This document shows positions 25,999 to 33,041 of a stretch of 64,000 nucleotides of DNA, one piece after another. Under the pieces are notes generated by a model. That model saw nothing but the letters and a program-made list of their open reading frames with translations, ran no database searches and was not told the origin of the DNA. The position numbers and the translations under genes are program-made. Position 1 is the stretch's first letter, and each line of letters begins with the position of its first letter. The stretch is taken from NCBI GenBank assembly GCA_964587105.1, contig CAZPKG010000002.1:1-64000 (forward strand), written 5' to 3'. The stretch comes from JABWCQ01 sp964587105. GTDB lineage: Bacteria; Electryoneota; RPQS01.

Positions 25999-26073
25999 AT
26001 GGTTCAGTTGGACTGGTCGAAGAAACAAAAACAGATTTCGCGTCTGCAAGACGCCCAAAAGGAGGAGATGTAA
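25999..26073 (+). CDS. Possible 24-aa leader peptide upstream of the TPR gene
   Basis: MVQLDWSKKQKQISRLQDAQ... runs 24 codons and ends three bases before the TPR start codon. Its last codons contain the GGAGGAG ribosome binding site of that gene, the layout expected for translational coupling. It has no strong ribosome binding site of its own, so it is only a candidate. Confidence 0.25.
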   Translation: MVQLDWSKKQKQISRLQDAQKEEM

Positions 26074-26076
26074 GAA

Positions 26077-26673
26077 ATGAATAAGACGGCACAAAATTAC
26101 TTTGTGCAGGGTCACAAATTCGCAAGTGCTGGGAAATGGTCAATGGCGATCAAGGTGATCAGTAAGGGCCTCAAGCTAGAGCCCAAAGACCCTATCGCGT
26201 TGGTGAATCGCTGCACGTGTTATGCGATGATGAACAAATTCCCCGAGGCGCTTAGGGATGCTGACCAACTAGTTGGAATTGACCCGAACAACCACGAGGG
26301 ATATCTGCTGGCTGGCAACGTCATGGCGGAAATGGGACTGTACCTTCACGCTATTGAGACTTTTGACAAAGCAATTGCGATTTGCACAAATGAGCCTGCA
26401 ACCTATATCGGACGCGGCAACGCTTATTCGGCAATTGGGGAAGTTCAACGGGCCTACAACGACTATGTAAGGGCATTGATGCTCCTGCCGACTCTCCCAG
26501 AGGCACAGATAGGGCTTGCTCGCTCACTGGTTGAACTTGACAGACTCGTGGACGCCGTGAAAGTCTACGAAGGGCTGCTGTCAACAATCGATGACCTGAC
26601 ATGCCCCATCGCTGTAAATGCAAAGGCAGAACTGGCTGACGTACAAGCAAAGTTGCGTGGCCGAACACCGTAG
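26077..26673 (+). CDS. Tetratricopeptide repeat protein, 198 aa
   Basis: Built almost wholly of 34-residue TPR units: residues 5-38 (AQNYFVQGHKFASAGKWSMAIK), 39-72 (PKDPIALVNRCTCYAMMNKFPEAL), 73-106 (GYLLAGNVMAEMGLYLHAIETFDKAI), 107-140 (TYIGRGNAYSAIGEVQRAYNDYVRAL) and a fifth after that. It has no signal peptide, so it is a cytoplasmic protein-protein adaptor. AAAGGAGGAG lies ten bases upstream of the ATG. Its partner is unknown; neighbouring small unknown genes are candidates. Confidence 0.8.
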   Translation: MNKTAQNYFVQGHKFASAGKWSMAIKVISKGLKLEPKDPIALVNRCTCYAMMNKFPEALRDADQLVGIDPNNHEGYLLAGNVMAEMGLYLHAIETFDKAIAICTNEPATYIGRGNAYSAIGEVQRAYNDYVRALMLLPTLPEAQIGLARSLVELDRLVDAVKVYEGLLSTIDDLTCPIAVNAKAELADVQAKLRGRTP

Positions 26674-26821
26674 GAATAGCAAGAGCACAGGTAAGACGAT
26701 TTGTATAGCTGATCCAGCGCGGCGGCAAGTCGACACCGCCCTTCTGGCCGGAGCGGTGAAATTGGAATAAGAAGATGGAAGATACAATTCCGAAACCGAC
26801 AAATCATCTGATTGGAGAAAT

Positions 26822-27130
26822 ATGAACAACGGAAAGGAAGGCGGCACGAGTCCGCCTAGTACCAACGAACGCCGACAGCTCTTGACGATTGACGAGCTGG
26901 CGGAGTACCTACGAATCTCGAAGGGAACGATCTATAAGCATGTGCGTACGGGGACGTTTCCGCGAGTGAGAATTTTTGGTCGAGTGCTCTACGACCTTGC
27001 TACCGTACATGCCTGGTTGGACAAGCAGTACGAGACCGGTGAAGAAATCGCCGAGGCGAAAGGCTACAGCCAGCACGGGCGGCTGCCGCGCCGGGACAAG
27101 AACAAACCCGTGGTGTTCTCTCTGAACTAA
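26822..27130 (+). CDS. Excisionase-like MerR/HTH_17-family DNA-binding protein
   Basis: A 102-residue protein with a winged-helix core LLTIDELAEYLRISKGTIYKHVRTGTFPRVRIFGRVLYDLATVHAWL (about 20-66), the HTH_17/excisionase pattern: helix-turn-helix, a G-x-x-P turn, a wing strand and a C-terminal helix. Such proteins bend att DNA and direct the recombinase towards excision, or act as small regulators. It precedes the integrase by 78 bp, with an intrinsic terminator between, so expression of the two is separable. GGAG lies close to the ATG. Confidence 0.8.
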   Translation: MNNGKEGGTSPPSTNERRQLLTIDELAEYLRISKGTIYKHVRTGTFPRVRIFGRVLYDLATVHAWLDKQYETGEEIAEAKGYSQHGRLPRRDKNKPVVFSLN

Positions 27131-27134
27131 CTAA

Positions 27135-27165
27135 AAGCCCCGCGAACTTCGCGGGGCTTCGTTTT
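27135..27165 (+). terminator. Intrinsic terminator between excisionase and integrase genes
   Basis: AAGCCCCGCGAA (27135-27146) pairs with TTCGCGGGGCTT (27148-27159), then CGTTTTC. The stem is long and GC-rich. It should limit read-through from the excisionase into the integrase. Confidence 0.75.
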
Positions 27166-27208
27166 CAGCAAGAACAGCTATCAAGAATCGAAAGACAATT
27201 CAGGAGTT

Positions 27209-28360
27209 ATGGCTTACATCTACAAACGATCGAAGAAGGATCCCAAGACAGGCCGACCAAAGGAAGGGCAGGTTTGGTGGGTAGCCTACATGCAAAATGG
27301 CGAGCAGGTCCGCCGGTCTTTGGGTGTCACCGATCGAAAGATGGCTGAACTCATGAAGGCGGAGATTGAACAGAACATCGAACGCGGCAAGGCGGGATTG
27401 CCGCAGAGCATCGTCGATGTCTACGAACTCTTTGAAGAGTTCAAGCGGGCAGTGATTCTGAAGAAATCCGCAAACTACGCCAGAAGAATGTTTCAGCAGC
27501 TAAAGCCGTTCCTAGAGTACCTGCAAGGAAAGAACATGATGAATCTGGCTCGGGTGACTGTGACGGACGTCGAGAAGTTTCTGGCTGGCCGTGCACCAAA
27601 TCTATCGCCAAAGTCGTGGAACGATGAACTGCGGTTGATCGAACGGTTCTTCCGATTTGCGGTCGATAGGGACTATCTCGCGAAGAATCCGGCAGCGAAG
27701 ATTGCGAAGGTTCGGGTGGCTAAGAGCTCGATCGAGATCTTCACGCCCGAAGAACTAGGTCTGATCTTCAAGTACGCACATCACAATTCGGTCGCCTTCT
27801 ACAAAATGTTGCTCTACACTGGGATGCGCGATGGAGAAGCGCGCTATCTCCAGTGGAAGGATGTGGTGCTTGAACCTGGCAACGAGCATATCAAGATTCG
27901 AAACACGTCCGTCCACTTGACGAAGACCCGCAAGGATAGGGTTGTGCCGTTGTGTGCTGAAGCCGTTGAACTCCTTCGGGAGATTCGCTCTGTGCGAAAT
28001 TCTGACAACCCCTTCGTCTTTCCGGGGAAGATGGGCAACGGCCCGAAAGGACATAACCGCAACACGTGGGTTGCGTGCTTGAACAGGATAGAGGAAGCTA
28101 CCGGCATCCGTATTGCCAAAGGACGTTACACAACTGGCGTGCATTTGTTTCGCCACACGTTTGCGACGAATGCTCTGGCATCCGGCGTGGACATTCGGAC
28201 GGTGCAGGACTGGTTGGGGCATTCGACTATCCTCATGACGCAGCGATACACCAACCTGCTGCCCAACCAGAAGCAGGTTCAGATCCACAAATTGGCGATC
28301 GAAGTTAAGCCGCCAAGCGACGCGGAAAACGGTAGTCTAACGGGGGGAGGTAACGCATGA
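27209..28360 (+). CDS. Tyrosine recombinase / phage-type integrase
   Basis: A 383-residue integrase. It begins with an AP2-like arm-binding region (YIYKRSKKDPKTGRPKEGQVWWVAYMQNGEQVRRSLG), continues with a SAM-like core-binding domain (about 60-165) and ends with the catalytic domain: Arg207 in TGMRDGE, His312-x2-Arg315 in HLFRHTF, His338 in LGHS and the nucleophile Tyr347 in TQRYTNL. All catalytic residues are present, so the enzyme is probably active. The gene stops 134 bp from the 3' end of ssrA, a favoured target of such integrases, and points towards it. It defines the right end of the mobile element. Confidence 0.93.
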   Translation: MAYIYKRSKKDPKTGRPKEGQVWWVAYMQNGEQVRRSLGVTDRKMAELMKAEIEQNIERGKAGLPQSIVDVYELFEEFKRAVILKKSANYARRMFQQLKPFLEYLQGKNMMNLARVTVTDVEKFLAGRAPNLSPKSWNDELRLIERFFRFAVDRDYLAKNPAAKIAKVRVAKSSIEIFTPEELGLIFKYAHHNSVAFYKMLLYTGMRDGEARYLQWKDVVLEPGNEHIKIRNTSVHLTKTRKDRVVPLCAEAVELLREIRSVRNSDNPFVFPGKMGNGPKGHNRNTWVACLNRIEEATGIRIAKGRYTTGVHLFRHTFATNALASGVDIRTVQDWLGHSTILMTQRYTNLLPNQKQVQIHKLAIEVKPPSDAENGSLTGGGNA

Positions 28361-28455
28361 AGCTGCGGAGACTGTGCATCCATTGGTCTGGTTGTCCACA
28401 CAGAATTAGCACAAATTTAGCACACCCGCCGATTTCGAGAAGAAATGACAAGACA

Positions 28456-28490
28456 AAACCCCTGTTAACAATGAAGTTAGCAGGGGCTTG
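28456..28490 (-). terminator. Intrinsic terminator of ssrA
   Basis: On the minus strand an 11-bp stem (28476-28486 with 28459-28469, one wobble pair, loop of six) is followed by TTTTGTCTTG, beginning nine bases beyond the mature tmRNA 3' end. Confidence 0.75.
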
Positions 28491-28494
28491 TTCG

Positions 28495-28850
28495 TGGAGA
28501 CGGCGGGAATCGAACCCGCGTCCGAGAAGCGGACCACACCGGGCGCTACAGGCTTAGGAGTTGGTTGAAGTCTCACTTCCGGGGCGAACCAACCCCAAGT
28601 CTATCGGAAGCCAGCCACTAAATCTCACCCGCTTGCGTGGCAGTCCGCGGGCCAGTCTAACTATGATTTGATATCGGGCCCGGTATCGTCAGACAGTTCC
28701 CGGGGGCGACAGGTGCCTTATTTTTAATTAGGCAGCCATTGCGTAAGTGTTATTGGCACTTATTGTTTAGGATCCTGATTAAGGAGGGCATCCCAGCCTC
28801 CGCCTGCTCCCAACGCCATCCATTCATCCCGTCGAAACCTTGGCGTCCCC
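28495..28850 (-). ncRNA. ssrA: Transfer-messenger RNA (tmRNA), tag ANNTYAMAA
   Basis: The 5' end GGGGACG (from 28850) pairs with CGTCTCC (28502-28496) to make the acceptor stem, and the T-arm GGTTCGATTCCCGCC precedes it; CCA is not encoded. The early phrase AAGGTTTCGACGGG is typical of tmRNA. The tag frame reads GCC AAT AAC ACT TAC GCA ATG GCT GCC TAA (28757-28728), giving ANNTYAMAA, a nine-residue tag with the usual hydrophobic end that marks proteins for ClpXP. Tags ending in AMAA are known from Chlorobi, which fits an FCB-group host. The RNA rescues stalled ribosomes. TTTGGC-17-TATAGT just upstream may be its promoter. Confidence 0.93.
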
Positions 28851-28885
28851 GAGAACTATACAATATACAAACGATTGGCCAAATC

Positions 28886-29551
28886 TCAAAGTTTCCCTGC
28901 CCAAACCTTCAACTCAGTATTATGCACCATCTTCGGCATCTCATCCGCAAACGACGTATTGATCATCGCGCGCGCGACTTCGACAGAGTCAGTGACAAAT
29001 TGCGGCATGATCGGCTTGAGATAATAGAACAAACTCCAAATCTTATCTTGCCACTGTGCTTTCTCTCGCGGATGAATTGGATGAATGTAAGCCGGGCGAA
29101 ATATACAGAGCTGCTCTCCGAAAATTTCGCGCAAGCGATTCTCGGCTTGACCTTTTACGCGCCGCCACAACGTTGAACTCTTCTCCGTCGCGTCCGTGCC
29201 CGCACCACTCACGAAGCAAAACCGCGCGTCTGGGTTCGCTGACTTGAGCGCACTTGCAACTGCAACAACATAATCGAGCGTCACCAACGTGTACTGTTTA
29301 GGATCTGGCACCTGAACTTGCGACACGCCGAGCGCGCAGTAACATATGTCGATCTCGCTTAACTCTTCAGCAAGGTCAGCATAGCTCAAGAAATCTTCGC
29401 GCATGATCACTCGAAGCTTCGGATGCGAGTCTTTCAATGAACGCCGCGTGATCGCCACAACACCATCAATTCGCTCATCCAGAACACATTGTCGAACCAA
29501 CTCCGCACCTACCGCGCCGGTGGCACCCAAAACGAGCACCCGCGTCGTCAC
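28886..29551 (-). CDS. NAD(P)-binding Rossmann protein (NmrA/HTATIP2-like)
   Basis: A 221-residue short-chain-dehydrogenase-like protein. The N-terminal VLVLGATGAVGAELV carries the GxxGxxG dinucleotide motif (residues 9-15), followed by ITRR for phosphate recognition and by DICYCALGVSQ. It resembles the HTATIP2/YbjT group, whose members reduce small carbonyls or act as redox sensors. A complete YxxxK catalytic pair is not evident, so it may bind rather than turn over NADPH. Its start codon overlaps the stop of the Dabb gene by four bases (ATGA), so they form one translational unit. Confidence 0.75.
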   Translation of the reverse strand: MTTRVLVLGATGAVGAELVRQCVLDERIDGVVAITRRSLKDSHPKLRVIMREDFLSYADLAEELSEIDICYCALGVSQVQVPDPKQYTLVTLDYVVAVASALKSANPDARFCFVSGAGTDATEKSSTLWRRVKGQAENRLREIFGEQLCIFRPAYIHPIHPREKAQWQDKIWSLFYYLKPIMPQFVTDSVEVARAMINTSFADEMPKMVHNTELKVWAGKL

Positions 29552-29856
29552 TCACTCACCTCCCAATCAACAACCACTCGATCACTACGCACCTTCTTGA
29601 GCAACTCAACCACTTCAAGATGCAACGGATGCACGCGATAAGCCTCAAGCGCCTCCCAACTCTCAAGCGTGGAGATGAGCACAACGTCAAAAGCTTGCGG
29701 GCCGTCAAGCTGATTAATACCTACCTCAAATGAATGCAATCCAGCGACGTTGCCGCGCATCGCTTCCATCAACTTCTTCACTCGCTCTGCATTGGTCTGT
29801 TTGTCACAGCCGTCGGCAAATTCATGCAGTTTAAGCATGATGACATGTCGAATCAT
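29548..29856 (-). CDS. Stress-responsive alpha/beta-barrel (Dabb) domain protein
   Basis: A 102-residue single-domain protein beginning MIRHVIMLKLHEF, the hallmark first strand of Dabb proteins, with AGLHSFEVGIN and FDVVLISTLESWEALEAYRVHPLHLEVV completing the ferredoxin-like fold. Such proteins form dimeric barrels; some are enzymes, many are of unknown role. I used the ATG at 29856 since the sequence before it does not fit the domain. It overlaps the following NAD(P)-binding gene, which suggests a shared small-molecule pathway. Confidence 0.82.
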   Translation of the reverse strand: MIRHVIMLKLHEFADGCDKQTNAERVKKLMEAMRGNVAGLHSFEVGINQLDGPQAFDVVLISTLESWEALEAYRVHPLHLEVVELLKKVRSDRVVVDWEVSE

Positions 29857-29863
29857 ATCGATC

Positions 29864-31624
29864 TCATTTGATAAACTGAACACTCTGCGTGTCCGAAAGT
29901 TGCCCTTGCGTCGCCGTCACCAAATACATTCCCGATGCAAGTCCGGAGGGCTGCCATTTGAGCGCAAGCGTTCCCGGACCCGCCACGCCGTCGTGCAATG
30001 TCGCCACACGTTGTCCGAGCGTGTTGAAAATTTCAACCCTTGTTATATCGCGTGTTGGCAAAGCCGTTTCAAGAGTAACATTTGAGTTGAACGGATTCGG
30101 ATACGATTTCAGCAGTAACTGGTCTTTGACTACAGGCGCTTCGCGCTCGTCAACACTAACCTGACCAATACCCTCAATGAAGGTAACAGTTGTATTGGCG
30201 TCAAACTGCAAATTTGCATCAACTGCGCCGCTCGGCCAGTAAATATACACCGAATCCGTCTGCGTAGCTGCTCCCAAGCCAAAGTGCAGATCAAGTGTTT
30301 GTCCGCAATAACCCGACTGACCCGTGACTTGGCGCGCTTGAAACGAAATATCTTCCCCGTTGCGCATGACCATCACTACGCGTGCACCAACTGCGCTCTT
30401 GTTGGAAGTCGTGCCGCGTAATCTCAGTATTAGTCCATTATTCGCAGTCTGTGTATTCCGATAAAGCAAATTGTCCTCATCAGCATTCCGCGAACGGGCG
30501 ATACACAAATCTAAATCTTGGTCGCCATCAATATCTCCAAATGCACACCCAAACCCCCACCCACTGTCCGCTTCAATCGGCTCTGCTGAAGCTCGCGTAA
30601 AATTTCCCGCGCCGTCATTATCATAGAGATAGTTGTAGCGGTAGATATTCCCGTTCGGCGCAAACCCATTCGTCACCAGCAAATCCAAATCGCCGTCGTT
30701 GTCATAGTCTCCAAACGCGCTGCCGACCGCTTGCTGATTGTCAGTTGAGACAGGCGATCCTGTAATCCATTCGAACTCGCCTCCATTGTTGCGATAAAGT
30801 CGGCTTTGACTGTTATATGATCCCACAAAAAGATCAAAATCACCGTCGTTGTCGAAATCGCCCCAACTGCTCGTAAAGTTATTGGTGCCATCAACTGCCG
30901 GATGCGTGCCCGTCCAGCGCGTGAATGTTGCATCTCCATTGCTGACGTAAAGCGCGTCGTTGTCATTGTTTTCGTTTGCCACAAACAAATCAACCCACCC
31001 GTCACCGTCAACGTCGCACCAATCCGCAGACCGCGAATCGTCTCCGTCAACCGAGAAGGGAGGAGTATTCACCAAAGTGAATCCGCCCGCGCCGTTCGAG
31101 TTGTAAAGCCAGTTGTGGTGATTGTTACCGGAGCTGTTTGTCACAAACAAATCGAGCCAGCCATCATTATCATAGTCGGCCCAACTTCCTGTCTCGCTGT
31201 AACCACCCGAGTTCGTAACCGGCGGAATAATACCGCGGCCAAACGTGCCGTCGCCGCGATTGACATAGAGCTTATTGCTCTGATTCGACCACCGCGCCAC
31301 AAAACAATCCACATCGCCGTCGTTGTCGAAATCTCCCCACGACGCGCCGACGTTGTGTCCGCCGGTCTCTTTAATCGTGTCACTCACAACCGACGTGAAG
31401 TTTCCGTCCCCGTCGTTCAAGTAATAGAAATTCCCTTGTGTCTCCTCGTCATTCGTGATGAACAAATCGAGGTCGCCGTCGTTGTCCGTGTCAACAAACG
31501 TCACGCTTGCCGACGATCCTCCGTCCGTAGCCACAGGAGAATCGGTGATGCGTGAAAAAATCTGTGCAGGCGCGGTCGTGACAAAAATCAACACGACAAG
31601 CAAAGGCAACACGGCTCTGGCCAT
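29864..31624 (-). CDS. Secreted FG-GAP/VCBS-repeat protein with C-terminal sorting domain
   Basis: A 586-residue exported protein. The start at 31624 follows GGAGGAG and gives a signal peptide (MARAVLPLLVVLIFVTTAPAQ). About eight FG-GAP repeats follow, each with a calcium-binding D-x-D-x-D-G-x-x-D loop (DTDNDGDLDLF, DYDNDGWLDLF, DVDGDGWVDLF), then an ASPIC/UnbV-like domain (GARVVMVMRNGEDISFQARQV) and the secretion tail SYPNPFNSNVTLE...TLGQRVATL...SGMYLVTATQ at about 505-586, as used by type IX-like or related surface sorting systems in the FCB group. It is likely a cell-surface or secreted beta-propeller; the ligand is unknown. Confidence 0.85.
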   Translation of the reverse strand: MARAVLPLLVVLIFVTTAPAQIFSRITDSPVATDGGSSASVTFVDTDNDGDLDLFITNDEETQGNFYYLNDGDGNFTSVVSDTIKETGGHNVGASWGDFDNDGDVDCFVARWSNQSNKLYVNRGDGTFGRGIIPPVTNSGGYSETGSWADYDNDGWLDLFVTNSSGNNHHNWLYNSNGAGGFTLVNTPPFSVDGDDSRSADWCDVDGDGWVDLFVANENNDNDALYVSNGDATFTRWTGTHPAVDGTNNFTSSWGDFDNDGDFDLFVGSYNSQSRLYRNNGGEFEWITGSPVSTDNQQAVGSAFGDYDNDGDLDLLVTNGFAPNGNIYRYNYLYDNDGAGNFTRASAEPIEADSGWGFGCAFGDIDGDQDLDLCIARSRNADEDNLLYRNTQTANNGLILRLRGTTSNKSAVGARVVMVMRNGEDISFQARQVTGQSGYCGQTLDLHFGLGAATQTDSVYIYWPSGAVDANLQFDANTTVTFIEGIGQVSVDEREAPVVKDQLLLKSYPNPFNSNVTLETALPTRDITRVEIFNTLGQRVATLHDGVAGPGTLALKWQPSGLASGMYLVTATQGQLSDTQSVQFIK

Positions 31625-31673
31625 GGACTCCTCCGAGTTCTGGAAAGTGAAGGGACCCACCAGTGATAAGAAA

Positions 31674-33041
31674 TTATGCGCGACCGGGTTCGCGCAAAGA
31701 CACCAAAACGTAAATCAAGAATGCACTGACAATCGAAATAGCGTAAGATCCGTCAAACGGTTGTATGTAACTTCCCCACACCGAAACTCCAAGCCCGACC
31801 AACAACGCGGCAATCGCCGCAACTGGCCCGCCGCGGTTTGAATAGAGCGCAAATATTGAGATAACGAATATTCCCGCACTTCCAAGCCCTGAAGCCATCT
31901 CCACCATCTCGTAGGTTGTCGTGCCGTAAATAGCGAGAAAGTACGAGACGATTCCCAAAACCAACACACCACCTCGCGCGACCAACAATTTGTGACGCTC
32001 ACTCATTTGCGGACGCGAAGAAAGAATCACATTATGTTCGAGCAATGCCGCCGCGGCCAAGAGTGCACTGTCAACGGTTGATAGGATCGCCGATGCCAAC
32101 GCTCCTGCATACATAACATAAAGCACAGTCGGCAAGTAAGTCAGCGCGAGCTGGGGCATAACCTGTTCGGAGTCCTCGATTCCCGGCAACAGTGAAACAC
32201 CGATCAACCCAATATACACTGGAATCATTCCAATTACAAGATAAATCGTCGTCGCGGCAAAAGCCGAACGTCTTGCGACAGTCGCGCTTCGTGCCGCGAT
32301 GACTCGGGAAATCAACTCTTGAGCGACTATTGACCCGAAAATTGGTACGGCCCAACCATCTAAAGTCGCCAGCCAACTAACCGGCTCGGCGTTTCCGCTG
32401 CCACTCCAGATGTTACTCATCAACTCTGAGATCGTTGGCGTTTGCTCAAGTGTGCTCAAATAAACTGTCAGCGCACCAAGTCCAAAAATTAATGCAAAAC
32501 CCTGAATGACGTCGGTGTACGCATCCGCCCACAATCCACCGCTCACGGTGTATATTAACACGATCACGGTTGCAATAAGAATACAAGTGTCAAGCTGCAA
32601 GTCAGAAGATACGGATAGCACATGGCCAAATGCGCGTATCTGCGCCGCCGCCCAAATCACCGAACTCGGAGCGATAATCAACGCCGCCAATCGTTCAACA
32701 GTTACCGAGTAACGCTGTTTGTATAAATCAGCCAGCGTGGTCAGCTTGCGGTTCCACATTGGAACAGCAAAAATAATTGCCATCAGAAGCAAACAGATTG
32801 TATATCCGAACGGATCCGCGTTCCCGCCGGAAAGCCCCTTGTCATAAATTGACGCCGCCGCCCCAACACATGTCTCTGCGCCAAACCATGTTGCGAAAAT
32901 TGAAAATGTTGTGAGAAGATACCCAAGCTGCCGACCGGCAATCAAATAGTCGCTTTCACTGTGCACCTTTCGCGACACCATCAACCCAATCACCAGCGAT
33001 GCGCCGATATAAATCAGAATTCCAATAAAAACCGGACTCAT
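31674..33041 (-). CDS. Sodium:solute symporter family protein
   Basis: A 455-residue inner-membrane transporter with about 12-13 helices. The start MSPVFIGILIYIGASLVIGLMVSRKVHSESDYLIAGRQLGYLLTTFSIFATWFGAETCVGAA is the typical SSS N-terminus, with the unwound TM1 region and the sodium-site helices. It should couple sodium entry to uptake of a small solute; the substrate cannot be read from the sequence. Its start overlaps the stop of the pabB-pabC gene (ATGA), so the two are coupled, a puzzling pairing that might point to an aromatic or p-aminobenzoate-related solute. Confidence 0.88.
   Translation of the reverse strand: MSPVFIGILIYIGASLVIGLMVSRKVHSESDYLIAGRQLGYLLTTFSIFATWFGAETCVGAAASIYDKGLSGGNADPFGYTICLLLMAIIFAVPMWNRKLTTLADLYKQRYSVTVERLAALIIAPSSVIWAAAQIRAFGHVLSVSSDLQLDTCILIATVIVLIYTVSGGLWADAYTDVIQGFALIFGLGALTVYLSTLEQTPTISELMSNIWSGSGNAEPVSWLATLDGWAVPIFGSIVAQELISRVIAARSATVARRSAFAATTIYLVIGMIPVYIGLIGVSLLPGIEDSEQVMPQLALTYLPTVLYVMYAGALASAILSTVDSALLAAAALLEHNVILSSRPQMSERHKLLVARGGVLVLGIVSYFLAIYGTTTYEMVEMASGLGSAGIFVISIFALYSNRGGPVAAIAALLVGLGVSVWGSYIQPFDGSYAISIVSAFLIYVLVSLREPGRA

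Larger units (their letters stand above)
1..28495. mobile_element. Putative integrative element inserted at the 3' end of ssrA (left end outside window)
   Basis: The block between a phage-type primase-helicase and an excisionase/integrase pair abutting the tmRNA gene carries typical accessory cargo: copper resistance, a ubiquitin-like operon, an orphan activator and small unknown genes. The right end should be within the last bases of ssrA. I searched by eye for a second copy of the ssrA 3' sequence (the T-arm GGTTCGATTCCCGCC or its complement) to the left and found none, so attL is either outside the window or too short to see. It is also possible that only 23.1-28.5 kb belongs to the integrase and the copper block is older. 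Confidence 0.5.

Noticed and set aside
28357..28557. Plus-strand open frame of 66 codons after the integrase
   Set aside because: Its end reads RRRESNPRPRSG, the false translation of the tmRNA T-arm on the opposite strand.
30902..31555. Plus-strand open frame of 217 codons
   Set aside because: It is antisense to the FG-GAP repeats; its repetitive Val/Ile/Arg pattern mirrors the D-x-D-G repeats.
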